From positions 57,335,444 through 57,399,443 of the forward strand of contig NC_081832.1 in NCBI RefSeq assembly GCF_030867095.1: a stretch of 64,000 nucleotides of DNA, given 5' to 3'. The notes beneath the pieces were generated by a model, which made no database searches, was not told where the DNA came from, and saw nothing but the letters and a program-made list of their open reading frames with translations. The DNA comes from Alligator mississippiensis. Lineage: Eukaryota > Chordata > Crocodylia > Alligatoridae. Positions 1 through 12,406 of this stretch are shown here, one piece after another. The translations under genes were made by a program, and so were the position numbers. The stretch's first letter is position 1, and each line of letters starts with the position of its first letter.

Positions 1-430
1 TGTAAAGAATAAGTGTGTCAATGTTAACATCATTGGACTCAGTGACAGAATCTTTTGCAAGTTTTTTTTTTTTCTGGTATGCTACAAAATGCATTTAAAC
101 TGTATCTATGAAAATTAGTAGGCTAGTATATTCAATTTGCCATTGAGAGACGACTTTTTATAGAAAGAAAACCACATATTCCCCTATCCCCCTATTTATA
201 AAATGCTCTTGTTTGGCTGAAGATCACTTATATTATTATTGATAAACTTTCTTACTTTGGCACTGAGGCTAAATTATTGTGTGGCTAGCAGTTTCCAGTA
301 ATTAGTGCTGAAAGAGTCCTTTTTCTGGCTCAATTAAATTAGAATGATAATTCTCAAAAAAATATAACATTTCCAAAAGTGCCTAAGGTCCAGTTGTTAA
401 AGGTATTTGGCTGTCTATTATTTGTATTAT
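1..430. other. AT-rich intergenic DNA
   Basis: No coding frame, RNA gene or clear repeat is recognised here. A short poly-T run near 65-73 is the only low-complexity feature. Confidence 0.5.
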
Positions 431-439
431 CATAGTTTC

Positions 440-1015
440 CTGTTATGCTAGGCACTGTACAAATACAGAATCAAAGACAGGCTCTACCCAGAGAGCTTGC
501 AATCTAAGAAAACTGAATACAGGATGGTATAGATAGATGAATATGGGAAATGGTCTCAGATGTCCAGATGCCCCATTATTTTGCGCATCATAGGATGGAG
601 AAATATGAAGTAGATTTCAATGAGGGATGTTGAGTTAGGTTTGTTGCTGTTTGTAGAGAGCATGAAGAAAAGCCTGAGACAAAGGAGAAAGTTATTTATT
701 TTTAAAAATCAGCATGTAGAAGACAGAGTTTGATATCACAGTTCACTAAGAAGGGAAGTTCATAGTGTGAGAAGGAATATTTGGAGTGGGGATAGACCAG
801 TGAATATGAAGGCAAGTGCCTGAACTAATAGTACAGAGAAGACAATGTTAATGTAGAGATAAGGGTGATGTGGTCAAACTAGGAAAATGATCTTTGTGAC
901 AGCATTCTAAATGGACATAAAGGAGACAAATTTGTATCATCACAGCTAGAGGAAAATGTGTGATCATGAGAGCCTGATGAAAGTTGTAGGTACCTGAAGG
1001 GATTTTCAGAACCAC
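440..1015 (+). repeat. Old LINE 3'-region remnant (L2/Vingi-like?)
   Basis: The stretch begins with a 'gcactgtacaaa...cagagagcttgcaatctaag' type phrase and continues with 'gtgatgtggtcaaa...tgatctttgtgacagcattctaaatggac'. I recognise both phrases, from general knowledge, as 3' parts of ancient interspersed repeats in amniotes. There is no open frame. The family name is uncertain, and the boundaries are approximate. Confidence 0.3.
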
Positions 1016-3429
1016 ACAAGTGATTAACTTCATGAATTTCAAGTGATTAGAAGAATGAGTCCATTGATTTTTAAAGGGCTTATGTAATTTCCTGTGTTTC
1101 TTACATAAACAAGTAAGAACACCTCAAAAGTTTTGTTTCACATAATAGAAAGCAGTTGCTACTCAAACTGTTTATACAAGAAAGCCCAAAAAGGTTTCAA
1201 ACATATATTATACTACATCATAAAGTAGTATGCTGAAAAAATACCAAAAAAAAATCTCATTATATATACCTCTTGGTGCACTGGAAATTCATTCTGTCCC
1301 CCCAAATTAATTTAATACTATTATAGAAAAAAAATCTTTATTGGATGTGGAAACTACTTATGCATATTGCCTATATATAGTTGTGTAGTAGTGGCATATA
1401 TACATGTTTTGACTTACCACAAACTTTCTTTGATTTCCATGATGATGATCTTAATATTTTATATAAGACTAATTACTAGAGTATGTTAGAGATCAATTGT
1501 ATTTCTTGAGAGCATATAGAAGTACGTTTCTCATCTAATATTTGGATAATTAAGGTACAGTATGTCCTCTACCAAGGTTAGTATATCCCAACTGTACAAG
1601 CAAAAATTGTAAATGCTTAGCAAACAAAGAAATTCAATGAAAATGATGTTGTAAAAGTAGCAATTAAATATATGTATCCTTTATGTTAGATGGTTATTAG
1701 ATATCTCCTTGTTGATAGCTGTACTATCAACATTGTATGGGGAAGGAGGAAAATGCATGTACTCCTAATTATCAAAGATTTTTTGAACATCCTCTGGCTG
1801 GAGCTTTTTTGTCTTGCCTGTGCGTACATTGTATACAACATTTTGTATACTTGCAGATAAATACAAAAATAACCCATTTATATTCTGAAATATTTTTCCA
1901 CATTTAACCAAATAAAATATTTTCTTTCAAAGCAAGGTACATGGGAGGAAGATTTCAACATTTTTATAAAAACTGCCATCCTTTATAATCATCTTGGACA
2001 GAGATTTTTTAGTTATTCCTCTGAACATGAAAGCAACTGTATACATCAACAGATATTTTCATAATTCAGTCCATTACTAAGAAAATGGAGACTCATCTGT
2101 GACATCAATGGTAAATTTGCTGACTACGGGCTTTGACCCATAATTTTGTGGAAGAGTTTTAAAGAAGGAAAGTGAAAATAAATGTTAGATACTTTTTTTC
2201 TTCTTTTTGTGGTACAAAAAATGGTTCTAGGCAGATGTTAACCATTTCAGCTAATTGCTACCATTTCATTATTTTTCTGAAAGTGAGTATAGTATTTAAT
2301 TTTGTATTTGATTGTTAGACCTCTGCATTTAACCTACTGGCAACAGAGATGAATCTTACAAGTAAGGTTTGTTCCTAATTTGTGATGGCTCATTGAATCA
2401 ATCTGCTTTTCCCACCTCTGGGCACTAAATGAGGTACATTATTGGACCCACTCCATCACAACTACACCAACATAAAGCTAGTGATTGTATGTTTTTATGG
2501 CTCAGTAGCAACCATAGAATAAGAGTTGCTTTAGTACAAAATATTAAATTATTGACTAAGGTTTTCATTTATACACAGAAGATGGAGCAGAAAGACTAAA
2601 AATATTATCTTTGAATGAAAGTAAGAGAGATATTATATATATTATTATCCAGCAATGAAGGGAATTCTGCCAAGTGCTCATTTAGATGAATGTGAAATTA
2701 TTTTTTCCCAATAAATTTTATTATTTTGCAAATTTAATAAATCTTTTCAAACCTACCTTTTTGTCAATTGGGATTTTTTTTAAACTATGTCCATCATACT
2801 TTGTCTAAAGGTGTGTGAAATCCTTAAACTTCACTAGAGAATTAATGAACTATGATGTAAGTGGGTATGATTCAAATGAAATGTAGGATTGCATATCATT
2901 CTCCAACTAATAGGATATTTAAAGTAATAATGCCAGTTCTTCAAGTACTCAGGTTGTTTTCATAAGTTGTAAGTACCCAAATGTTTCATCTCAGCCCATT
3001 ACTGATGCCTGAGAACTGCAGCTAATTTACATAACATTAACAGTCACAACATATTTTATCTCACCATAAAATTGATCTAGCATGTCTAGATATTATCTGT
3101 TCATAGCTATAATGCCTGTGTTGTGACTCTCAGAAAGCAACTACAGTACTGTAAGATTCTTTAACATTTGCCTCTTTTAGGAACCAATTACTTTCTCATT
3201 GGCTGATTAACTGTATATAATCATCACTGTCCATTCTCGTTATTGATTAGAGTTGGTGTGGTTGATTCAGTTAGCTAGAACGCAGCTACATAAAGTACTT
3301 AGTCAGCAATCTATTTTAGCATGTGCTTACTTTTAAAAGCCTGGTTACATGCATTTCTTGCTATGGATGGATTCAAGACCATGCTTAAGCACTCTGATAA
3401 ATATGAACTCTGAAGCAGATTCAGTATAT
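1016..3429. other. AT-rich intergenic DNA without recognisable genes
   Basis: Only short random frames are present. A few A/T runs and a short AT microsatellite-like stretch near 2632-2645 occur. No repeat family was recognised with confidence. Confidence 0.5.
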
Positions 3430-3895
3430 TCTGGGTACATGCAAACAATATTCTTAGATCAACCTAACTATGGTGTCAAATTGTACATATGTTTAAGTCA
3501 GGCAAAAAAATGATGAGCCCAATCTAACTTAGTTCACATGAGGAGGTGCGCTATGTAGATTTGCCTAACCCATGCCCGATTTAATCAAATGTGTGTACAT
3601 GTTTGGAACACAGCCCTAGGGCTGGGAAAGCCCAGCTGTCTACCCCAGCCTGAGGCTGCTCTTTTGCTACTCTCCCCACCCTGACCAGGCTATTTTTAGC
3701 CCTCCAGCCCTTCTCTACTTCTGGATAGACAATACCCCTGTGGACCTGCCAGCCCCTCCCAATTTTACCAACCTCCTCTGGATCCCTCAACCCATACCCC
3801 TGTGGACCTGTTAGCCTCCCCTCCCCCTATGACTGATTTAAATCATGGTTTCAGTATGGCTTCTAGCACCAGTGAACATGTACACAAGTGGGACC
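3430..3895. repeat. Degenerate copy related to the long MITEs at 10.3 and 30.5 kb
   Basis: It contains 'cccaatctaacttagttcac' and the palindromic core 'gggctgggaaagcccagctg' (about 3619-3638), followed by a C-rich tract. The same order (Ttaactta phrases, 'aaggctgggaaagcccagct', C-rich tract) is seen in the element at 10255-11181 and, inverted, in 30451-31270. Clear terminal repeats are no longer visible. Boundaries are approximate. Confidence 0.4.
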
Positions 3896-4339
3896 CCAAT
3901 CTATGATCACATAGCTTAAAGTATACAAGAAAGATTCAAGATCATAGATTAGGTCCTGGGAATGTCAAGACATGCTGCTTGTCTTTCATTCTTTTCCAAA
4001 CACTGATTTTATCATAAGAAAGAGACTAAATTTAAGCATTCCCTGATCATTCAACCTACAAAAATTCACTTGCATATCTGCACAATATATTGTAATCAGC
4101 TCTTCTGGGTTTTTTTAACACAGAAGCATTTGCATCTCCATGCATTTTAATATACTCTTACATGATATGACATTCTGAAATTCTTGAACACCAGTCATAA
4201 AAATCTTGAGAAACTCTTTTTCTTGCGAAATAAAGTGTTGTTTTGTCATGATCTCAACTTCCATATTATGTTGTTGTTCTTTCTTTAAGGAAGCTGTAAG
4301 AAAAAATCAAAACTTTGAAGTGGTTGATATGATATGGAA
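3896..4339. other. Unannotated intergenic DNA
   Basis: No gene, repeat or regulatory motif was recognised in this stretch. Confidence 0.4.
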
Positions 4340-6000
4340 GGTTAGCCTCTGTATATTGTCAGTCTTTAAAAATAGCTCCCAAGGATATCTAGGAAACTAC
4401 AGACTGGTGAACCTAAGTTCTGTTGCTTGACACCACTATAAAAATATAGGATTGTTCATCAAACAAATAAACAAGACTTTGGGGGTAAGAGTAAATATGG
4501 GTTTTGTGAATGGAGACCATGACTCATAAATCTACTGGAATTCCTTTCCTGAGCCTGAGCAAGCATGTGGATTAGGATGATCCAATTGATTTAGTGTGTC
4601 TAGATTTTAAGGAGCTTTGACAAAGTCCCACACCAAAGGATTTTCATGAAATTTGGCTGTCATGACATTAAAGTTAAGGTCCTCCTGTGGATAAGTAACT
4701 GAATAAAGGACAGGATGCAAAGGGTGCATCTACATGTTGCCCTACATCACCATCATGACATTCTACATCACTACATGGTGCACTGTGGTACTGTAGTGAT
4801 CACATAAGTCTACATGTGATAGGTAGCTACTTCGCTGTAGCGCTGCACTTCCCTGTTTTAGCATGCCACTACAGCAAGGTAGCAGCAAAATCTAACCGTG
4901 TGCTGCAAGCACAGCATAGTATTATAGGCAATTATTGCACCATGCTTTAGCACTTCAAAAAGGAAGTACTAAAGCAATAGCACCATAGCAACATCACTGT
5001 ACAGCAACCTGTAGATGCACCCAAAGAGTAGGTATAAATTATCAGTTCTCACAGTGGTGCCCTCTGAGTGTCTATGTTGGGGCCTCACTGGAGAGTCAAA
5101 AGCAAGGTGGCCAAATTTGTTGGTAATATCAAATTATTTGGGGTAGTAAAAAAATAAAGCTGATTGTGATGATTAGAAAAGAATCTCAAAACTGAATGAA
5201 TGGGCAACAAAACGGCAGATGAAGTTCAGTGTCGCTAAGAGCAAGGTGATACATATAGGAAAAAATAACCCGAGATGTACCTAAATAGTGATGGGCATTA
5301 CTTGTGGATACTTATGTGAAAATGTCAGCTTGGTATTCAGAAGCAGTTAAAAATACAAAATAGAAATAAAATTAATCTATGATACTGCAACACTTTTAAT
5401 ACTGTATACAGTTCTTGTCCCCCAACCTCTGAAAGACTATAGGAAACTTGGGAAAAACTACACAGAATGGCATTTAGAATGATCAGGAGCATGGAGAGGC
5501 TTCTATATGAGGAGAGACTAGTTGACTTTTAAGCTGGGAGAGAAGACAACTGAAGGAGGATGTGAAAGAGGTCTATAAAATAATGGATAGTGTAGAGAAA
5601 GAAAAAAGGATTTACTTTTTACTATCTCATATAATAACAGAACCAAAGGATGCACAGTGAAATTATTAGGTATCAGGTTTACAGCAAACAAAAATATCAC
5701 ACAGTGTGGAATTACCTTGTGGAACTCATTCCCACAAGATGTTGTAGCAATCAAGTTTAAAAGGGGGTTAGACAAATACATGCATGCCAGATCCATCACT
5801 GATTAATAAGCATACACGTTGGGTTGCAACCTCCAGTTTAAGACTTCCTGGACCTCTAAATCTTGGAAGCTATAAAGGAAGAGGAACAGGAGATAACCCT
5901 GGACAGGCCCTGTATAAATTTCTTCCCCTAGGCATCTCCACTATGTCACTGAAATACAGAATACTTGGCTACATAGACTTGAGCTCTGGCACAGTGGTCA
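4340..6000 (+). mobile_element. L3/CR1-like LINE remnant (reverse transcriptase and 3' end)
   Basis: This is an ancient plus-strand non-LTR retrotransposon with many stops. Near 4365-4430 the translation VFKNSSQGYLGNYRLVNLSS resembles the conserved RT segment usually read as IFKKG...P.NYRPVSLTS in CR1/L3 elements. Further on are 'ggtggccaaatttgt...' (the degraded FADD region, about 5105), 'gatgaagttcagtgt', and 3'-terminal phrases such as 'aaggggggttagacaaatac' (about 5760) and 'atacttggctacatagactt' (about 5965), a degraded form of the usual L3 3' end. A MITE (4722-5022) interrupts it. The element is dead; the family call is by similarity of remembered consensus phrases. Confidence 0.7.
4722..5022. 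mobile_element. 301-bp MITE inserted in the L3-like LINE
   Basis: The left end GGGTGCATCTACATGTTGC and the reverse complement of the right end GGGTGCATCTACAGGTTGC are terminal inverted repeats with one mismatch. Flanking AAA on both sides (4719-4721, 5023-5025) is a candidate 3-bp target duplication, which would fit a PIF/Harbinger-like transposase. The interior is palindrome-rich and non-coding. LINE sequence resumes directly after the insertion, so the MITE is younger than the LINE. Confidence 0.75.
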
Positions 6001-6700
6001 CTTCCAAACTAGCAGCTGGATGTACTTGCAGCAGCACAAATTTTCCATAGCATATGCCCCTGAACATGTACTTTCTTGTGGGACCAGTTGTCCCTCTGTG
6101 GGCAAACTGCCCATGCCCAGCTCCTCCTGGCTCCTGAAGTGCTGCTTTGACCAGGTTTTCCATGTGCTGTGGGGGGAAGAGGGGAGGGAGCTGGCTAGGG
6201 AACAGGGTGCAGCCAGCAGGCAGACCCCGAAGCTGAGGAATCCTGCATCCAAGCCTGCTGGGGAGCAACACATGGAGATGGGGGAGCAGCAGCCCTGGGA
6301 CATCTGCCTGCTGGCTGGGGCTTCACAGTGCACAGAGATGGGCCCCAGCCAAACACTCCACTGTGCCTCGTGTGTGCTTTCTGTGCACTCCAGTGTGCCT
6401 CAGTATGGGGGTTCTGCATGTGTCTTGGGACATGCAATTTTGCTGTGCTTTGCGCCAGTTTTTTGTTTTGTTTTGTTTTGTTTTGTTTTGTTTTCCAGGA
6501 ATGGGCTTTTTGCTACTGGAAAATTTTGCAAATTTTGCAGATTAGCAGTGCTGTGCATGGTTCAACATGCAAGATGTGTGATCTCTGGTGCCACAAAGAG
6601 GATTTTGGAGCCACAAACTGCATGTGCTTGCAGATGTCAGTATGTCATCTCTAATATTCTTATGAAGTGATTTGCACAATGTAATGTGATTACACAGCAA
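6001..6700. other. GC-richer unclassified repeat-like block with a (GTTTT)n tract
   Basis: Base composition rises sharply compared with its AT-rich surroundings. A (GTTTT)n tract occupies 6459-6495. A 216-codon plus-strand frame (6020-6670) crosses the simple repeat and has no recognisable domain. I regard the block as a transposon fragment of unknown family, not a gene. Confidence 0.35.
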
Positions 6701-6794
6701 TATACAGAGATAGGGTCCACCTTTTGAGAAACTATGAAAATCCTAGCAACAAGAAAAATGCAGAGAACTCTTAAATAGATATAGACATGTATTA

Positions 6795-6805
6795 ACACAC
6801 ACACA

Positions 6806-6857
<52 letters not shown>

Positions 6858-6891
6858 ATCTATATCTCTGTATAATATATATAAAATTATC

Positions 6892-6924
<33 letters not shown>

Positions 6925-6940
6925 ATCTATATCTATATGA
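6795..6940. repeat. Compound (CA)n/(TA)n microsatellite
   Basis: An interrupted (AC)n run at 6795-6839 passes into (AT)n at 6839-6857, followed by mixed 'atctatat' units and a second pure (TA)n run at about 6899-6923. Such tracts can adopt Z-DNA or cruciform structure and are expected to be length-polymorphic. Confidence 0.95.
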
Positions 6941-8099
6941 CATAGATTATATTTGCTATAAATGGCATTGAAATATGTTATTGTCCTTATGCAGGTAGAA
7001 AATGCCAAAGAATTCAAGTGTTCCCATTTGGACTTCTCAATTGGAAATGCGACTCAGAACAAGAACAAGCAGTGGATTCAGGTATCTGTAGTTTTTGTCT
7101 TCCACATCTTCATATTGAAAGTTTACTGCATTCTGCATGACATTTTTGGACCTGGGAGGGTACACTTTTCCCAAAGGCATTTTAATACCAGTTCTAATCT
7201 AATTAACAGTACAGTGCTCCCTTAGAACATGTATTTTATGAATATCATAATACCTAAACATACTAAAAAGTTTTATGATGTTATAAAATGTTTCTTGACT
7301 GCTAATTTTATAGTTTTGTAAGGTCAGTGTTAGTGTTGCTCTATAAAATCCTCCAGTAGACAAGACATAGAAATAATAGAGATCACATAAGTGTAAATAC
7401 TTGGTGGTGAAACAATAGGTCAGCCATAATCACTTCATGATGGAAAGCCATAAGCATACAGTAGGTGGTGATTGAGGGATTTTTTCATAGTGATGCTGAT
7501 CACTTTACAGCACATAACAGAATTTCTCCCCTTATTAAGATTAAAAAAACAACCATAGGATTAGCCAAGGTTGGGCAAGCAACCATAATAATATAGAATG
7601 AACATATCCAGGTTCAATTACACAGTAATATAGAAAATACAGCTGGCTTCATCTTAGATGGGAAACATAAAAAACAAAGAAAAGCATGTTCTTGATTTTA
7701 AAAATCAGAGAAAGTGTAACAGAGGGTATGCAATCTATTAGTAATATATATTAAAAGGAAAGGGAATATATGTGAAAGGAAAGGGAAAAGTGAAGTGCTT
7801 TGAAAAGAGATGAGTCCATACTTCTTCTGTGTCAGCTAAGAAAGAAAGCAGATACTTGAGATCATAACCTAGTGCCTATCAGCAGAAACAATGTGAAAAT
7901 ATATCAAAAGTCAGTTGTTTTAACCAGAGTAGAGTATTTATCTTCACATACAAACTATTTTCTTGCCCTATTTGGATGAAGTTTTTATATATAAAGCAAG
8001 GGGCATAGGTTATCTTGATGCAAGATATTTTTAGACTTAGATAAAACTTTTAGACACTTCCACCTGCATGAGAGGTTATAGATGCAACACTCACACACA
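6941..8099. other. AT-rich intergenic DNA
   Basis: No gene or repeat family was recognised. Purine-rich 'aaaggaaaggga' units occur near 7755-7790. Confidence 0.45.
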
Positions 8100-9830
8100 C
8101 TTGGTTGTGTACGACAGAGTGTGTTTTTGATTGTTGTGTTTTGTGGTTTTTTGGGGGGTGGGTTATGTGCATAAGATGGTATCTGTTGTTATGGTCATGT
8201 GCTCTGTACATGGAACGCTGGGAGCCTTATATATGGGCAAAATATCTAAAATCCTGTGGCCTAATTGGCCAGAGGAAGCAGAAGATTCTCCAGGCAGATT
8301 GAATAAGAGAGAGGCTGGAACACGGCACTCCATATCTGAACAAAGCTTGGGTGATGTCACGTCAGGTATATAAAAACAACTCAACCCAGGACTTTTCTTT
8401 TTCTTTTCTCCAGGGGCTGCTAAGAGCTGAACAACTGAACTGGGACCCAGAAAAACTGTTCACCATGGGGAATGGTCAGACACAGAGATGGGTGAACTGG
8501 GTGGCCTCCCAGAGCCCAGACAGAGAGGGGGCCTGAAAATAGTAAATCTTCTTCTTATTATTATTATCATTATCTCTGGTGAAGTGGGGGGTGGGGGGAG
8601 GGATACTAAACGTTTGCCCGAGGCCACTAGGAGTCTAAGTACAGTGCTGGGGGAGTGAAAACTATGTGAAAGGAAAAGCTTGGGTACAGGAAAAGAAAGT
8701 CTGTCTCAGAGTTTGAGACCCCTCTTTCCCCCTCCTTTTTTGAGTGGGATAATACCATGGGGGCATTAATCCCTGGAGAAAACTGATCAGGAATGGAATC
8801 CTGGCAGTTCTGGCCACATGGGCCTGGCCCCCTCTGTTTTGTAATTGTAACGTCTCAAGTTAGTGGTATATCTAAAATTGGATGTTCAGGCTCCAGCCAT
8901 AAACCTGCGGTCTTTTTGCTGTTTCACAGCTATTGTGTTTCAGCCTAGCTGTATGGATGAACCCCAGCCATATATTTGGCTGTTTGATTTGGGCCAGGGT
9001 GGAGCCTGACACGTCTTCTTGTTGTTATATGCCTGGCCAATTTTTTGCTGCCCAGTCCAGGCCCAGAGAGAGAGGCCTGGGACTCCTTTTGTCCCTTTTG
9101 TAGTTTATATCCCAACCACGTGATATGGTTGTGCACTGGTTGTAGTTTAGACCTAGCCCAAGATAGGCCTGACCTTCCATCTGAGTTCTTTTGCTGTTTT
9201 CTGGCCAGCAGAGCTGGGATTAGGACTAGGAATTTTGGAGTTTGATATGCTGGTGAAAGCTGCAGTTAACCCCTGAAAGCCACCATGCAAAAGTGGAGGT
9301 CAGTACTCCATCACGTCTCCAGGAGCCCCTTGCAATGGACCAATAAAGCAATGGAGCCCCTTGCAATGCAGAAGGACCCACACTCTCCAGCATCTCCTTG
9401 TGGCACAGTGAACCCAAGGAACAGCTCATAGGACTCCCTGGTGTGGGCCCCCCTCTCCAGCCCATTGCTGAAGGGCAGGCATAGGAGTGCAGACCCCCAG
9501 AACTACCCTTTGGGGAGCCACAAGTCCCAGACTGCCTGGGCATGGGTGAAGCTTTCCAAAGCGGGTGCTACCTATAGACTTTGCTTTGTAGTTAACAGTG
9601 TTTTAAAATTACATTTAGTATTTTATTTTTTTTTTATTTTTTTCTATAATAAATTTGGAGGGTTTTTGTATTTACACTGCTTGTATAGAGGGGATTTTGT
9701 TTATATGGGACACCTCAGCAAATTTACTGTTCCCAGCTTTTTGGGTGGGTGCTTAAGCCACTGCCATAATTTATGTGGTACCCCAAAATGTGAACCTGGC
9801 TCTTCTTGCTGCTGACCAGTGCCCAGCAGA
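8100..9830 (+). mobile_element. Putative LTR-retroelement or other promoter-bearing repeat fragment
   Basis: The block differs in composition from its surroundings. It has a promoter-like module (8259-8375) followed by a pyrimidine-rich leader and, at about 8577, 'tctctggtgaagtgg', which looks like an LTR end followed by a TGG-starting primer-binding site. The rest (8600-9830) is non-coding, with short frames only. No second LTR, gag or pol sequence is seen, so this could be a partial or non-autonomous element. Both boundaries are uncertain, and the class is inferred from architecture only. Confidence 0.35.
8259..8375 (+). promoter_or_regulatory. CCAAT / CRE-like / TATA promoter-like module
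   Basis: In order: ATTGG (inverted CCAAT) in 'cctaattggcc' at about 8260-8270, two overlapping CRE-like octamers in 'tgatgtcacgtca' at 8352-8364, and TATATAAAA at 8367-8375. The spacing is compact and typical of retroviral U3 or other RNA polymerase II promoters. Activity is inferred, not shown. Confidence 0.45.
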
Positions 9831-10254
9831 AAGGTTAAATAGAGGTATAATCATTTCAATCAAAAAATAGTTCCACTCATGAAACAGTTGTACCAGTACA
9901 TAAAATTATGCATAAAACAGGATTGAGGAAAGAGATCAATGGCACTCATAGTATAGAGGGGAAACACTTTAATAGTTCCTCTAAATGGCATTTTTGATTA
10001 AATACTCCTTTGTAGAAATGTAATTGTAAGCTTTCCTTAATATGATAATAACTCCTTACTCCTTTGAGTTGATAGGAAGAGAAGGTGAGGGGTTAAGTAA
10101 GAAGTGGACAGCTATGAAAGACAGTCAGTCTGCCAAAATCAGTGGTTTATCACCGGTTTCTTGAGAGAAAGAGGTTTTCTATTCTTTATAACTCAACTAA
10201 ACAGAACCAGTCTGGTTTGAGGTATGTTGAGGTGTTATAAAAATCATGAAGGAT
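9831..10254. other. Intergenic DNA, nothing recognised
   Basis: AT-rich, with no coding potential or repeat family that I can identify. Confidence 0.45.
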
Positions 10255-11181
10255 GCCTACAGACATTCAGGGAGGTGAGGGAGAGGTTAGATCACATTAA
10301 AAATGGCTACCTGATCTAACTTAGTTCATCCAGGTGCAGACTTTTCACTTAGATGCTTAGTTAGGTTGACCTAAATGCAAATTGTTAATATGTTCTAGGA
10401 AGGTTAGATTGGTCTAATAATGGCTGACCTGCTCTAAATTAAACCTACCTCTGACACAATGTAACTTAGATTGGTTTGGCCATTTTTAGACTGATCTAAC
10501 TTTTCTGAACATCTGTATAGTTTCCAGCACAGCCCCAAGGCTGGGAAAGCCCAGCTGCTGACCCCAGCCCCAGGGTTACAATTTTCCTATCCACCTCCAT
10601 GGAACTGGATTATGTTGGACCTTCCACACTTTTGCCCAACCCCTCCCCTCCCCTCATGGATTAACCAGCCCCTCCCCCCACCCCAGCCCACCAAACCCCC
10701 ATCCCATAAGTTGCTCCTGTTGTCAGCTTCCTCAGCTTTTGCTGAAACCAGGAGCTGAGGAAGTAAGTCCCAGTGGGGAGAGGGGCAGGAGGAGTAGGAG
10801 GGTAGGTTCACCAGATGGAGTTCAAGGAGCTTCAGGGCATGGGAAAGAGAGCTACCTATCCCCCAAGCTCCTCCACAGACCCTGCAACCCACCTTGATCC
10901 TGCCAAAACCTCTCATACCCCAGCAAACTCCCTGCACACTCTGCCTGACCCTCAATTTCCCCTGATCCTTCCCACAGACTCCACTTGCACCCCTGATTTT
11001 CCTCATCCCTCTTCAGACCCCGCTAGCCTCCTGATCCTCCCTAAAGATGCCACCCCTGAGCCTGCTTGCCCCCAGTTCCTCCAGGCCCCTCTACTAGCTC
11101 CTCCGTCTCAACTTAGTTTAAATAAGAGGGCCATTTTAACTCAATCTAACCTCTCCCTAACCCACCCAAATGTCTGAAGCC
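10255..11181. mobile_element. Long MITE (about 0.93 kb) with C-rich interior
   Basis: The left end 'gcctacagacattcaggg' and the reverse complement of the right end 'ggcttcagacatttgggt' match as imperfect terminal inverted repeats. Both continue into 'gagaggttagat' and 'ttaaaatggc' phrases, so the inverted similarity extends for about 50 bp. The interior has repeated 'gatctaact/ttagattgg' phrases and a C-rich core (10530-11100) that gives long but meaningless frames on both strands. It is related to 30451-31270 and 3430-3895. No transposase is encoded. Confidence 0.65.
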
Positions 11182-12190
11182 AGACCTATAGTATTTAACC
11201 ATCATTTCCTTTGTATTTTAAATAAACTTGTTTAAAGCATAGTTTTAATACGACTACTGTTGTACTAATTTCTTCTTTTCACTGACCCAGAAAGATGAAA
11301 CTCCCTCAAATGTCTATAGATAACTGTGCTTGAGGATTAAGGGGTTTCTCAAGCTTAAACATCTACTTTTCATCTCAATTGAAGGAGGGTTAAGAATTCT
11401 GGGGCCCTGTGATCAGAGAGCACATTGACTATCATCCATCATAGAAAACTGTTAATATTAACTCCTTTTCTAAATATGAAAAGGCATAAAAATATTAGAA
11501 TTGAAGAGACTGCCTTATTGTATATTAAGACAATTACTGTAGTTATACCTCCTCCGCCCATCTGAATTTTGGAACCCTGTACAATTTTACCCACCTTATC
11601 CTCACTTGTGCAGCCTATTAATGGACCCTGCCAGAACCCATTTATCAGTAACACTAGCTGATGAGTGAGCTGCACCCAAGTCCACTTTATACCTAGCAAT
11701 GGCAGTCTAATGAAGAGCAGAGCAAACTTGAACAACTATCTCTTCTTCTTCTTGCCCTCTGCCTGTCCTCCCCACACCCCTTTCCCCTTGCAGTCTTTCA
11801 ATGTCCTCACCACTCAGCAAATAAGCAGAGGGTAGAGCAGGAAAGATCAAGTAATAGATGCAATTCGGCAGTGATGAGGGGAAGAAGGCAGGTGAGAAAC
11901 AGTAACGAATGAAGAGATGGATCTTGCAGTATCGCTAGATTCTACACTACACAGAAAGAATAAAAAAGAAGCCTGTAAAGCAGATAGCAATAACATATTA
12001 AAATGTATCACTGGGACCTTAATAAGCTATTCCTAATGCACATTAAATTTAGTACCTGCAATGTGAGGTACTAAATAAATTTGCATTAGGCTGCCTTAAT
12101 GTGTAGTAGCCTATTTTTACTGTACATTAATATAATTGCACAGTTTTTAATGTGATGCTTCAATGCACAGTGAAATAGGTGCATGTGTAG
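11182..12190. other. Intergenic DNA with weak repeat remnants
   Basis: No gene was recognised. The end of this stretch (about 12000-12180) carries 'gcacattaa...ggtactaaa' repeated phrases reminiscent of the short MITEs in the window, but no terminal repeats can be defined. Confidence 0.35.
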
Positions 12191-12398
12191 TAGGGTTGTG
12201 CAAAATGGGCTGTATTTGATTCAGATTTGCCCAAACCTGAATCTGAAGATTCGATGCTGATTGAGAGAATCGGTGATTTGGCTATAGACCCATCAATTAA
12301 AGGGTCTCCTGATTCAATTCGGATTTGGAGATTTGGCCACTAAATCAGGCTGAATCTTCACTGAATCAAATCAGGGACTGAAGCTTTGCACAGCCCTA
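12191..12398. mobile_element. hAT-like MITE (208 bp) with exact 8-bp target duplication
   Basis: The left terminus TAGGGTTGTGCAAA and the right terminus (reverse complement TAGGGCTGTGCAAA) are inverted repeats. The element is bounded by an exact 8-bp duplication, ATGTGTAG, at 12183-12190 and 12399-12406. An 8-bp duplication is the hallmark of hAT transposases. The interior consists of subterminal 'gattcag/aatctgaa' motifs, possible transposase-binding repeats. It is the shortest of four family members here. Confidence 0.85.
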
Positions 12399-12406
12399 AT
12401 GTGTAG

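Noticed and set aside
6020..6670. 216-codon plus-strand frame
   Set aside because: It runs through a (GTTTT)n simple repeat, lacks any recognisable domain and has overlapping frames on the other strand.
6637..7017. 126-codon minus-strand frame
   Set aside because: Most of it is translated (CA)n/(TA)n microsatellite.
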